Assembly (NCBI GenBank): GCA_026394815.1
Contig: JAPLZX010000011.1
Location: 20,177 to 59,102 of the forward strand
From: Candidatus Zambryskiibacteriota bacterium
Lineage (GTDB): Bacteria > Patescibacteriota > Minisyncoccia > Phycocordibacterales > DATDWN01
Reading direction: 5' to 3'
DNA: 38,926 bases
Position 1 is the stretch's first letter, and every line of letters starts with the position of its first letter. The translations under genes and the position numbers were made by a program. The notes under the pieces are model-generated. The model had not been told where the DNA came from and did no database searches. It saw only the letters and a program-made list of their open reading frames with translations. Positions 8,863 to 17,690 of this stretch are shown here, piece by piece.

Positions 8863-11124
8863 ATGTATTTGAAATCTATAGAGCTTGCGGGTTTTAAAAG
8901 TTTCGCTAAAAAAAGCGAGCTTAATTTTACGTCAAAGATTTCGGCTATTGTTGGGCCAAACGGTTCAGGGAAGTCAAATGTGGCCGAAGCTTTCAGTTTT
9001 GTTTTAGGTGAACAATCAATCAAATCACTTCGCGGGAAAAAAGGTGAGGATTTGATATGGAATGGTTCAAATGACACACCTCGGGCAAATAGGGCCAGCG
9101 TTAAAATAGTTTTTGATAATAGTAGCAAATTTCTACCAATAGATTATGAAACAGTTACCATCGAGAGAGTGGTGCATCGCGATTCTGTAAATGAATATAT
9201 TATAAATGGTTCGCAAGTGCGTCTGCGAGATGTGGTGGAGCTTTTGGCTTCTGCTCACATTGGTTCATCCGGACATCATATTATTTCTCAAGGCGAGGCG
9301 GATAGAATTCTCAATGCGAATATAAAAGAGAGAAAATCTATGATAGAAGATGCTCTGGGTCTTAAGATGTATCAATATAAAAAACAGGAAAGTGAAAGAA
9401 AATTAATCAAAACTCGAGAAAATATAGCTCAAACACAATCTTTGCGTCGTGAAATAATGCCTCATATTCGTTTTTTAAAAAAACAAGTTGAAAAAGTTCA
9501 AAAGACTATTGAATTGAGAGATGACTTACAGAATCAAGCCTTGGAATATTGTAGACGAGAAGATGAATATATAAAACAAACTACAAAAAGAATAGACGAA
9601 GAAAAATCACCTTTACTTACCAAAGAAAAAGAACTAATTAAAGAACTTAATGAAGCAAAAGCAGTACTTGAGGGAGCAAAACATAGAGACGCTACCTCCG
9701 AAGAACTTATAACACTTGAGCAAGATTTACATAAAACCAGAGACGAGAAAGATAATCTATTTCGCGAGGTTGGGAAACTTGACGGTGAGATTTCTTCACT
9801 TGTCAGAATGGTTAAAAAACAAGAAGAGTTAGCTTTTTCATTGGAACACAAAACAATCACCCTGGTCTCTGTGGAAACACTATCAACGCAAATAGAAACA
9901 AAAATCAAAGAGGCCAAAAAGATTGGAGACATAGAAACTCTTTTAAAAACATTGGATGAAGTGGGGGAATTACTTTCCAGATTTATAGACAAAAACAAAA
10001 GTAAAGTAGACATGTCACTTCTAACAGAAGCCCAAAAAGACATAGAAAATTTAAAAGAATCAAAAAAACAAATAGAAGAATCTCTCGGTAAAATAAAAAA
10101 CAAAGAAAGCGAACTATCATTTCAATATACGGCATTACAAAATAAAATAGAAAAAGAAAAAGATTCAAATCGTGATGCAGAAAAAGCCGTTTTTCGTGTC
10201 ATGGCGGAATCGCAAGAAGTTCGTTCCAAATTACACACTCTGGCAGTAGAGGAGGAAACATTACGTCTAATTCGTGAAGATTTTAAAAGAGAACTTACAG
10301 AATTAGGTATGTTACTTGGCACCCATATTTTACAATTCCAATCTCTCTCTTTTGATTTTAATGAGCCAAGAAATGTGCAGGAAGAACGTCGTCGCAAAAT
10401 AGAAAAAATAAAAATCCGTTTGGAGGATGCTGGTGGCGCAGGGGAGACTGATGTTCTAAAGGAATATACAGAAGTAAGCGAGAGAGATGCTTTTTTAGAA
10501 AAAGAGCTGGCCGATTTAGAAAAATCAGCAGAATCTCTAACAGAACTTATTACGGATTTAGATTTACGTCTTTCTACAGAATTTAAAAATGGAGTTGATA
10601 AAATAAATATACAATTTAAAGAATATTTTGCTGTTATGTTTGGTGGTGGTGAGGCAAAACTTAATGTTGTAAAACCAGAGAAGAAAAACAATATTGATGA
10701 ATCAGTGTTATTTAATGACGAAAGCGAATTGGATTTTGCCGGAGGTACTGACGGTAAGGCCGAAGGCTACGACGGTATAGACATAGAAGTGAATCTTCCA
10801 AAGAAAAAAATAAAAGGCTTAATGATGCTCTCGGGAGGAGAAAGAGCTTTGACTTCTATCGCCCTGCTTTTTGCAATCTCCCAAGTTAACCCTCCGCCAT
10901 TTATCGTTTTGGACGAAACGGATGCAGCATTGGATGAGGCAAATTCAAAAAAATATAGCGATATGATAGAAAATCTTTCGAAATATTCTCAACTTATTTT
11001 AATTACTCATAACAGAGAGACAATGTCTCGTGCCGGGATTCTTTACGGTGTCACTATGGGAATGGGAGGCAGTTCAAAACTTTTGTCGGTGGCATTTGAG
11101 GAAGCAGTCACAATAGCCAAATAA
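8863..11124 (+). CDS. smc: Short SMC-family chromosome segregation ATPase without recognisable hinge
   Basis: Walker A VGPNGSGKSNVAEAFSFVLGEQSIKSLRG; signature MLSGGERALTSIALLFA; Walker B FIVLDETDAALDEAN; only 753 aa. Confidence 0.9.
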   Translation: MYLKSIELAGFKSFAKKSELNFTSKISAIVGPNGSGKSNVAEAFSFVLGEQSIKSLRGKKGEDLIWNGSNDTPRANRASVKIVFDNSSKFLPIDYETVTIERVVHRDSVNEYIINGSQVRLRDVVELLASAHIGSSGHHIISQGEADRILNANIKERKSMIEDALGLKMYQYKKQESERKLIKTRENIAQTQSLRREIMPHIRFLKKQVEKVQKTIELRDDLQNQALEYCRREDEYIKQTTKRIDEEKSPLLTKEKELIKELNEAKAVLEGAKHRDATSEELITLEQDLHKTRDEKDNLFREVGKLDGEISSLVRMVKKQEELAFSLEHKTITLVSVETLSTQIETKIKEAKKIGDIETLLKTLDEVGELLSRFIDKNKSKVDMSLLTEAQKDIENLKESKKQIEESLGKIKNKESELSFQYTALQNKIEKEKDSNRDAEKAVFRVMAESQEVRSKLHTLAVEEETLRLIREDFKRELTELGMLLGTHILQFQSLSFDFNEPRNVQEERRRKIEKIKIRLEDAGGAGETDVLKEYTEVSERDAFLEKELADLEKSAESLTELITDLDLRLSTEFKNGVDKINIQFKEYFAVMFGGGEAKLNVVKPEKKNNIDESVLFNDESELDFAGGTDGKAEGYDGIDIEVNLPKKKIKGLMMLSGGERALTSIALLFAISQVNPPPFIVLDETDAALDEANSKKYSDMIENLSKYSQLILITHNRETMSRAGILYGVTMGMGGSSKLLSVAFEEAVTIAK

Positions 11125-11131
11125 ACAGAAT

Positions 11132-11163
11132 CCCCATCGCGCGCTCAAATGCTCGCGATGGGG
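11132..11163. terminator. Hairpin terminator shared by convergent smc (+) and island C (-)
   Basis: CCCCATCGCG-...-CGCGATGGGG, 10-bp perfect stem; T-rich tail on the minus strand. Confidence 0.75.
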
Positions 11164-11167
11164 CTGG

Positions 11168-11575
11168 TCATCTCACGTCTTCGATTGTGAGGTAAGAACC
11201 GAGTTCCGTCAGTTTTCCCCCGGGGTGTGGGGTTGTCAGTGCCTTGAACCTGATGCGTTTAGCATATTCCAGGTTAGGGACTGATTCCCACCTTCCGGTG
11301 AAGTGGACGCCGTGCCAAATGTCCACACACCAACTTCGTTTCTGTGAGTACCCGGTCTTGGATACCCACAGGCGAAAGAACCCAATGTGTTGTTCACCCC
11401 GGTCAATAGACAAATCACCACACTCAGAGATTTCCATGGCGGTTTCTCTGATTCTGGCGACTGCTGTCGACCGTGAGATGAGGGGCAGAACGACCTGCCA
11501 CTTTTCTTGCAGAATCTCGGTTGAGAGCAATGGCATCACACGAAACGGCCATTGCAATATCCTAGCAACAGGCAT
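11168..11575 (-). CDS. Hypothetical protein (island C)
   Basis: Perfect SD AAGGAGGTGTCAC-ATG on the minus strand; GC-rich; 39 nt downstream of rnr on the same strand. Confidence 0.62.
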   Translation of the reverse strand: MPVARILQWPFRVMPLLSTEILQEKWQVVLPLISRSTAVARIRETAMEISECGDLSIDRGEQHIGFFRLWVSKTGYSQKRSWCVDIWHGVHFTGRWESVPNLEYAKRIRFKALTTPHPGGKLTELGSYLTIEDVR

Positions 11576-11613
11576 GTGACACCTCCTTATATACTATACA
11601 ACATTATTTAGAC

Positions 11614-13563
11614 TTAATCCAGTAGTTTGTAATCTAGGACTCTTTTTTCCATATCTGCGGAAATTACTTTAAATCGGACAGAGTTACCTAAAGTAAATTT
11701 GCGTCCAGTTTTTTCTCCTTTCAGGGTGTAGTTTTTTTCATCCAAAACATAATAATCATCATCAATATCACGAATTTTTACCATTCCCTCACACTTTGTT
11801 TCTTTCTCTTCTATGTATATGCCCCATTCTGTTACACCGGTTATTATGCCGTCAAATTCTTCGCCGATATGTCCCGTCATATATTCAACCTGTTTATATT
11901 TTATACTTGCTCTTTCTGCATCGGATGCTTTTTTCTCCAGTTCAGACGAAGCCAGACAAATACTTTCAAATTTTTGATACTCGTTTTGTTCTATTTTTCC
12001 ACCTTTTAATTCTCGCTCAAGAAAACGGTGTACTAACAAATCAGGATATCTACGAATTGGGGAAGTAAAATGGGTGTAATAGGTAAAAGCCAAACCAAAA
12101 TGTCCAATATTTTTTGTGGAGTAAACTGCTTTTGCCATACTGCGGATTGTAGCTGTTTTTATGAGTTCTTCATTTGGTGTGCCCTCCACTTCCTTAAGAA
12201 GAGCATTTATATCTTTTGATGTGACAACTCCATTTTTGTTTTTTAATTCAAAACCCAGGGCTTTTAAAAATATAGCCAAATTTTCTATTCTTTCTGGGTC
12301 TGGGTTTGCGTGGATTCTGTACACAGACTGAGAACCTTTTTTGCGTATATCTTTGTTTTGTGAAAGAAAAACAAATTTTGCCACAGCTCGGTTTGCCAGT
12401 AACATAAATTCCTCCACTAACTTATGTGTAGCCAAACGACTTTTTTTATATACTCGGATTGGCTTTCCGTTTTTATCCAACTCAAATTTTACTTCTTCGG
12501 TTTCAAAATCAATTGCACCTCCGTAAAATTTTTTCTTTTCTAATTTTTGAGCAATTTCTTTTAATTTACGAAGTTCTGTCTGATGCGGGCCATTTTTTTT
12601 GCCATCTATTATTTCTTGTGCTTCTTCATAGGAAAATCGTTTATCACTTTGTATTACTGTACGACCAAACCATTCCTTCAAAACATTTCCTTCTGCTGTT
12701 ATTGTAAATACAGCAGAAAATGTAAATTTATCTTCATTTGGATTTAAAGAACAAAGGTCATTGGACAAAATCTCCGGAAGCATTGGTATTGTGCGGTCTA
12801 CAAGATAAACAGACAGTCCGCGCTTTTCAGATTCATGGTCAAGTTTTGTGTTTGGTGTGACAAAATAAGAAACATCGGCAATATGTATTCCAACTTCGTA
12901 TTTATTATTTCCTAAATCGACAAATGAAATTGCATCATCAAAATCTTTTGCATCACTCGGATCAATAGTCATAGTTGTAACATTTCTCATGTCACGACGA
13001 TTTTTTATTTCGGCTTCAAAATTATTTTTATATTCATTTTTTATTTTCTCTGCTTCATTTTGTACTTCAATAGGGAATTCGATACGAAAGCCTTTTTCCA
13101 AAACAATTGATTCCATTTCTGTATTATTTTCACCTTTTTTACCTATGACTTTAATAAGCTTGCCTTGGAGACTTTTTGATTCCCAATCAACAATTTTTAC
13201 TAAAACTTTATTTCCTTCAGTTACCTTTGTTTCTTTTGGTAGGAAAATATCAACATATAATCTTTTATCATCTGGAATTATAAATGTGCTGCCTTTATGT
13301 TTTTCTACAACACCAACAAACTCTGTTTTCGCTCTTTTTATTATTTTATTAACTTTGCCCTGTTCTCTGTTTCTGATTTTTTTTCCAGTTTTTGAGATTT
13401 CTACGATATCACCATTAAAAGCTCGATTAATATATTGTGGTTGTATTTCTATACTATCTTTATTGGGAGTACCTGCCTGCACGGGTAGGTCAAAAAAACC
13501 AACACCTTTTGTGTTGATACTAATGGGTCCAATCAAGGCCTTTCTCTTCTCAACGTCTTTCAT
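11614..13563 (-). CDS. rnr: Ribonuclease R (RNase II family 3'-5' exoribonuclease)
   Basis: TTMTIDPSDAKDFDDAISF; GVHIADVSYFV-type motif (GIHIADVSYFV); HFGLAFTYYTHFTSPIRRYPDLLVHR; C-terminal S1 domain. Confidence 0.95.
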   Translation of the reverse strand: MKDVEKRKALIGPISINTKGVGFFDLPVQAGTPNKDSIEIQPQYINRAFNGDIVEISKTGKKIRNREQGKVNKIIKRAKTEFVGVVEKHKGSTFIIPDDKRLYVDIFLPKETKVTEGNKVLVKIVDWESKSLQGKLIKVIGKKGENNTEMESIVLEKGFRIEFPIEVQNEAEKIKNEYKNNFEAEIKNRRDMRNVTTMTIDPSDAKDFDDAISFVDLGNNKYEVGIHIADVSYFVTPNTKLDHESEKRGLSVYLVDRTIPMLPEILSNDLCSLNPNEDKFTFSAVFTITAEGNVLKEWFGRTVIQSDKRFSYEEAQEIIDGKKNGPHQTELRKLKEIAQKLEKKKFYGGAIDFETEEVKFELDKNGKPIRVYKKSRLATHKLVEEFMLLANRAVAKFVFLSQNKDIRKKGSQSVYRIHANPDPERIENLAIFLKALGFELKNKNGVVTSKDINALLKEVEGTPNEELIKTATIRSMAKAVYSTKNIGHFGLAFTYYTHFTSPIRRYPDLLVHRFLERELKGGKIEQNEYQKFESICLASSELEKKASDAERASIKYKQVEYMTGHIGEEFDGIITGVTEWGIYIEEKETKCEGMVKIRDIDDDYYVLDEKNYTLKGEKTGRKFTLGNSVRFKVISADMEKRVLDYKLLD

Positions 13564-13581
13564 GGTGGTATTGTAGCATAT

Positions 13582-13609
13582 TTGTCTTGATGGTAGAAAG
13601 TGTTATAAT
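13582..13609 (+). promoter_or_regulatory. Promoter of island ORF D, divergent from rnr
   Basis: TTGTCT - 16 nt - TATAAT with extended -10 (TGT TATAAT). Confidence 0.6.
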
Positions 13610-13650
13610 TGCGCCAGATTAGTAATCCCGATGAGAGGAGGTGAGAAAAA

Positions 13651-13878
13651 ATGAAGAAACACAGGATGGAACTGCTCGAAGTGGCGCAGGCTCTTCTAAA
13701 ACTGGATATCAACAGTCCCCCTGAAGAAATCCAGAACCTAATCGAAGATGGTCATTTCCATCTAAAGTGGTTAAGGAGCGATCCCTGCAATGTAATCCAG
13801 ACACACGCCCTTGACCAAAGGATAAGAAGAGCCGAGTTTCTACTTGAGCAGAAAGAAGCAGTGAGTCAGAGGAGATAA
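13651..13878 (+). CDS. Small hypothetical, mostly helical protein (island D)
   Basis: SD GAGAGGAGGTGAGAAAAA-ATG; MKKHRMELLEVAQALLKLDINSPPEEIQNLIEDGHFHLKWLRSDPCNVIQTHALDQRIRRAEFLLEQKEAVSQRR; GC-rich. Confidence 0.72.
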   Translation: MKKHRMELLEVAQALLKLDINSPPEEIQNLIEDGHFHLKWLRSDPCNVIQTHALDQRIRRAEFLLEQKEAVSQRR

Positions 13879-13907
13879 GGGGGGACACATGTCACTCCGT
13901 CGTCGGG

Positions 13908-13954
13908 AAAAGTGTTCGTGCAGTCCTGTGGGACATAAGTCGCGAACACTTTTT
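13908..13954 (+). terminator. Intrinsic terminator of island D
   Basis: AAAAGTGTTCG...GTCC-tgtg-GGAC...CGAACACTTTTT. Confidence 0.85.
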
Positions 13955-13970
13955 GTTGTTAAAAAATGTG

Positions 13971-13999
13971 TTGACTCAAGGGTAATGTTTTGTTACTAT
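13971..13999 (+). promoter_or_regulatory. rpsP promoter, -10 only 7 nt before ATG
   Basis: TTGACT - 17 nt - TACTAT, extended -10, then GTGGAAC-ATG (14007). Confidence 0.75.
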
Positions 14000-14006
14000 G
14001 TGGAAC

Positions 14007-14420
14007 ATGTTAAAAATAAGATTACAAAGAGTAGGAAGAAAACACGAGCCAACATTTCGGTTGGTTTTAACTGATTCAAAAAATTCTACTAAAAGCGGTA
14101 GATATCTAGAGAATCTTGGTAATTATGATTCTAGACATGGAGAGACCTCTAATTTTAAAACAGACAGAATTACACATTGGATGTCAAAAGGGGCTCAAGT
14201 TTCCGCTACAGTTCACAATATGCTTGTAAGTAAAAAAATAATTGAGGGTAAAAAAATTAATGTTCTACCACTCAAAAAACCTGTTATTAAAGAAGCAAAA
14301 AAAGAAACACCTGTTAAAACAGAAATTCCAGAAGATATTAAAGAAGAAATAGTAGAAGAAGTCCCTGCAGAAGAATTAACTCCTACCACAGAAAAATCAG
14401 TGGAGGAAATTGCCCAATAG
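14007..14420 (+). CDS. rpsP: 30S ribosomal protein S16 with acidic C-terminal extension
   Basis: MLKIRLQRVGRKHEPTFRLVLTDSKNSTKSGRYLENLGNYD. Confidence 0.93.
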   Translation: MLKIRLQRVGRKHEPTFRLVLTDSKNSTKSGRYLENLGNYDSRHGETSNFKTDRITHWMSKGAQVSATVHNMLVSKKIIEGKKINVLPLKKPVIKEAKKETPVKTEIPEDIKEEIVEEVPAEELTPTTEKSVEEIAQ

Positions 14421-14426
14421 ATTTAT

Positions 14427-14456
14427 TTGACTATATTTGGTTTTGGCTGGTATAAT
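14427..14456 (+). promoter_or_regulatory. khpA promoter
   Basis: TTGACT - 18 nt - TATAAT, extended -10 (TGG TATAAT). Confidence 0.65.
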
Positions 14457-14495
14457 AGTACTGTATTCTTTTACAATTAATCGATAGAATTCATC

Positions 14496-14810
14496 ATGGA
14501 AAACGACGTAAAATTTTTAGATTTTGTGGTTAAATCATTGGTTGAGCATCCTGAGGACGTGAAGATAACAAGAACGGTGGATGAGATGGGAGTGCTTATG
14601 AATTTAGATGTTCATAAAGATGATATGGGTAAAATAATTGGTCGTGAAGGAAACACAGCAAAAGCCATTAGAACATTACTCCGTGTTGTTGGAATGAAAA
14701 ATAACTCTCGAGTAAATTTGAAAATCAATGAGCCTGCTGGAAGTATGCCAGAGGTTAAAGCGGGAGCGACAAAGTCCCTAGACGATGCAATGGCTGATTT
14801 GAAGATATAA
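14496..14810 (+). CDS. khpA: KH-domain RNA-binding protein (KhpA/YlqC family)
   Basis: FLDFVVKSLVEHPEDVKI...MGKIIGREGNTAKAIRTLLRVVG; located between rpsP and trmD. Confidence 0.88.
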   Translation: MENDVKFLDFVVKSLVEHPEDVKITRTVDEMGVLMNLDVHKDDMGKIIGREGNTAKAIRTLLRVVGMKNNSRVNLKINEPAGSMPEVKAGATKSLDDAMADLKI

Positions 14811-14831
14811 ATTCTAAATCTAGTAAAAAAT

Positions 14832-14865
14832 AAAAAACTGTGGTATAGTATTGCCACAGTTTTTT
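14832..14865 (+). terminator. Intrinsic terminator after khpA
   Basis: AAAAAACTGTGG-tatagtattg-CCACAGTTTTTT. Confidence 0.85.
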
Positions 14866-14874
14866 ATTTATAAC

Positions 14875-15528
14875 ATGAATTTTCATATAATAAGTTTATT
14901 TCCAACCGCCTTTGACTCATATTTAAATGAGTCTATTATTGCTCGAGCCATAAAAGATAAAAAAATTAAAGTTAATTTTTATAATCCTCGTGATTTTTCT
15001 GATGATAAATGGAAAAGAGTGGACCAAAAGCCTTACAGTGGCGGTCCTGGAATGGTCATTCAAGCCTTGCCAACCGTCAAAGCAATTGAAAAAGCTCTGA
15101 CAAAAATAAAGAAAAACAAGAAAGCAAAAGCAAAAATCATTTTCTTTTCTCCAGGTGGAAAACAATTTACAACGGATTACGCAAAAAAAACAACAAAAAA
15201 ATACTCCGATATTATTTTTATCTGCGGAAGATATGAAGGTATAGACGCTAGAATAAAAAAGATATTCAAAATGGAAGATATTTCAGTCGGCCCTTTTGTT
15301 TTGACTGGAGGTGAATTGCCGGCAATGATTGTTTTGGATTGTATTTCCAGACAAATAGAAGGAGTGCTTGGTAATTTTGATTCTCTTGAGGAATCTCGTG
15401 TTTCAAGTCATGATGTTTATACTAGACCGGAAGTTTTTAAATATAAAGGCAAAAATTATCGCGTGCCTAAGGTTCTTCTCTCTGGTAATCATAAAAAAAT
15501 AGAAGATTGGAAAACAAAAAAAAGATAA
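14875..15528 (+). CDS. trmD: tRNA (guanine-N1)-methyltransferase
   Basis: MNFHIISLFPTAFDSYLNESIIARA; YSGGPGMVIQ; ICGRYEGIDARI; VGPFVLTGGELPAM. Confidence 0.95.
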   Translation: MNFHIISLFPTAFDSYLNESIIARAIKDKKIKVNFYNPRDFSDDKWKRVDQKPYSGGPGMVIQALPTVKAIEKALTKIKKNKKAKAKIIFFSPGGKQFTTDYAKKTTKKYSDIIFICGRYEGIDARIKKIFKMEDISVGPFVLTGGELPAMIVLDCISRQIEGVLGNFDSLEESRVSSHDVYTRPEVFKYKGKNYRVPKVLLSGNHKKIEDWKTKKR

Positions 15529-15568
15529 AAATTTGCACATTGCGAATTTTTTGTTACACTATATCTCT

Positions 15569-16342
15569 ATGAATATTATTGACGTAAAGAATGTCTCAAA
15601 AAATTTTGGGGAAGTGAAAGCAGTAGACAACATTTCTTTTTCTGTAGAAACAGCTTTCCTTGGTCCTAATGGTGCCGGCAAAACAACAACTATCAAAATG
15701 CTTACCACACTTCTTCCGCCGTCTAAGGGTTCAATTATTCTAAACAATCACAATGTTATCCTAGAACCTGATGCAACTCGTCATTCTTTCGGTATTGTTT
15801 TTCAAGACCCATCCATTGATACAGAACTTACAGCCTATGAAAATATGGAATTTCACGCTGTACTTTATAGTATGAAGTCTACACTTTATAAACCCCGAAT
15901 ACAGGAACTTTTGGAACTTGTTGACCTTTGGGATCGTAAAGATAGTTTGACCAAAGAGTTCTCTGGTGGGATGAAACGTCGTCTTGAAATTGCTCGTGGG
16001 CTTTTGCATCATCCAAAAGTTTTGTTTCTTGATGAACCGACACTGGGACTTGACCCTCAAACTCGCAATCATATTTGGAGTTATATACAAAATCTCAATA
16101 AAAAAGAAAATCTGACTGTATTTTTCACTACACATTATATGGAAGAGGCCGATAAAGTAGCAGATACGGTTTGCATTATTGATCACGGGAAAATAATTGC
16201 AAATGGAACACCAAATGAATTGAAACAAAAAACAAACTCAAAGACTCTTGAGGATGCCTTTCTTGCTTTAACCGGCAAGAATATTCGCGAAGATTCTGGC
16301 GATAATCAAATGAAAATTACAAATAGAATGTGGAGAAGATAA
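15569..16342 (+). CDS. ABC transporter ATP-binding protein (DrrA-like exporter family)
   Basis: GPNGAGKTTT; FSGGMKRRLEIARGLLHHPKVLFLDEPTLGLDP; start moved from 15533 to ATG 15569. Confidence 0.92.
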   Translation: MNIIDVKNVSKNFGEVKAVDNISFSVETAFLGPNGAGKTTTIKMLTTLLPPSKGSIILNNHNVILEPDATRHSFGIVFQDPSIDTELTAYENMEFHAVLYSMKSTLYKPRIQELLELVDLWDRKDSLTKEFSGGMKRRLEIARGLLHHPKVLFLDEPTLGLDPQTRNHIWSYIQNLNKKENLTVFFTTHYMEEADKVADTVCIIDHGKIIANGTPNELKQKTNSKTLEDAFLALTGKNIREDSGDNQMKITNRMWRR

Positions 16343-16352
16343 TAATAAATTT

Positions 16353-17096
16353 ATGTCAACAATTTACATACTTTGGCTTAGACAATTAAAAAGATATGTT
16401 CGCTCAAAACAAAGAATGTTTGCATCTCTTGCACAACCACTTCTTTTTCTAGTGGCTTTTGGTTTTGGTTTTAGTTCAATATTTGCAAAAGCAGGCGGGG
16501 GAAATTACATTGAGTTTCTCGCGCCCGGAATTATTGCTATGAGTGTTATGTTCACTGCGGTTTTTTCTGGTATTGAAATCATTTGGGACAAACAATACGG
16601 ATTTCTCAAAGAAACCTTAGTCGCTCCTGTTTCTAGATTCAATATTATGCTTGGGCGAACGCTTGGTGGTGCTACGGTAGCCTTTATACAAGGTATCATT
16701 GTGCTTATAATCACGCTTTTCATTGGGTTTAAACCAGTTGTTTCGGGAATTTTTTTAGCGATTGTTTTTATGTTTCTTTTGGCACTTTTCTTTACGGCAT
16801 TTGGTACGGCCATTGCATCCAAGCTCGATGATATGCAAGGTTTTCCACTGATTATTAATTTTATTGTAATGCCACTATTTTTTCTCTCTGGCGCTCTATT
16901 TCCTATTGCAGGATTACCAGCAGTATTTGCCGATATTGTAAAACTTAATCCGTTATCATATGCAGTTGATGGTGTTCGTGGGGCTCTAACGGGAATGCAT
17001 ACATTTTCATTTTTTACAGATGGTATTGTGCTCACTCTAATTACACTTGTTTGTTTGTGGATTGGTGCAGAATTATTCAAACGAATACAGGCTTAA
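16353..17096 (+). CDS. ABC-2 type transporter permease
   Basis: Multi-TM protein with ABC-2 layout (RSKQRMFASLAQPLLFLVAFGFGF...IWDKQYGFLKETLVAPVSR); directly follows the ATPase. Confidence 0.9.
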   Translation: MSTIYILWLRQLKRYVRSKQRMFASLAQPLLFLVAFGFGFSSIFAKAGGGNYIEFLAPGIIAMSVMFTAVFSGIEIIWDKQYGFLKETLVAPVSRFNIMLGRTLGGATVAFIQGIIVLIITLFIGFKPVVSGIFLAIVFMFLLALFFTAFGTAIASKLDDMQGFPLIINFIVMPLFFLSGALFPIAGLPAVFADIVKLNPLSYAVDGVRGALTGMHTFSFFTDGIVLTLITLVCLWIGAELFKRIQA

Positions 17097-17119
17097 TTTT
17101 TGCGATAATAAAAACAGTA

Positions 17120-17150
17120 AACCCCGACCTTATATTGCAAAGTCGGGGCT
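17120..17150. terminator. Hairpin terminator shared by ABC permease (+) and island E (-)
   Basis: CCCCGAC...GTCGGGG; minus-strand tail TTTACTGTTTTTATT. Confidence 0.75.
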
Positions 17151-17617
17151 TATGCTGTGCGAGACAGCTCGGCACAGGTTCTTTGGTCGCCGTAATCAAG
17201 GAGACGAACAACTCCATGATGACGACCAAATTGACGTGGGGAAATTGTATCTGGGATACTGCAGGTTTTGAAAGGGGTGGCCGTTCCAAGTTCTTGTATT
17301 GAGATTGGTTCAGCCCTTTCTTGGATGATAACGAACCCAGTAAACCACACTGACATAATTGGCACGACCCTTGAGTCATGTTTGTTCTGCCAGTAATGGC
17401 ATTCTACTCGGTTAGCGATAAGGCCTGCGAAAATATCGCTTACCATCGCTTTACCAAGAGTTTCTCCATATTTTGTAAAAAACCGCTTTCGCAGTTCTCG
17501 ACACAACAGGAGAAATGGAATTCGGAGTATAAAACGGAGAACCCTTATTTTCCCGATTTTATACGCCCTATTGCCGAACACCACCACAAAACGGGTGTTC
17601 CCAAACCTTAGTCTCAT
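17150..17617 (-). CDS. Hypothetical protein (island E)
   Basis: SD AAAGGAGGTTTTC-ATG on minus strand; MRLRFGNTRFVVVFGNRAYKIGKIRV...; GC-rich; start moved from 17683 to ATG 17617. Confidence 0.62.
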   Translation of the reverse strand: MRLRFGNTRFVVVFGNRAYKIGKIRVLRFILRIPFLLLCRELRKRFFTKYGETLGKAMVSDIFAGLIANRVECHYWQNKHDSRVVPIMSVWFTGFVIIQERAEPISIQELGTATPFKTCSIPDTISPRQFGRHHGVVRLLDYGDQRTCAELSRTA

Positions 17618-17633
17618 GAAAACCTCCTTTTTT

Positions 17634-17661
17634 ACAATACCACATAAAAAATATTTGTCAT
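17634..17661 (-). promoter_or_regulatory. Promoter of island E
   Basis: Minus strand ATGACA - 16 nt - TATTGT; -35 overlaps the pif1 -35 on the other strand. Confidence 0.55.
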
Positions 17662-17684
17662 CTAGAGTTATTGGCTGATACAAT
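17655..17684 (+). promoter_or_regulatory. Promoter of pif1-like gene, -10 6 nt before ATG
   Basis: TTGTCA - 18 nt - TACAAT, extended -10 (TGA TACAAT), then AGCCTA-ATG. Confidence 0.65.
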
Positions 17685-17690
17685 AGCCTA

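Noticed and set aside
9534-10691. Two 189-aa minus-strand Ser/Phe-rich ORFs
   Set aside because: Antisense to smc coiled coil; composition is the expected complement of Lys/Glu-rich codons
12989-13576. 195-aa plus-strand ORF
   Set aside because: Antisense to rnr, which has clear RNase II motifs
15761-16228. 155-aa minus-strand ORF
   Set aside because: Antisense to the ABC ATPase with intact motifs
16505-17080. 191-aa minus-strand ORF
   Set aside because: Antisense to the ABC-2 permease
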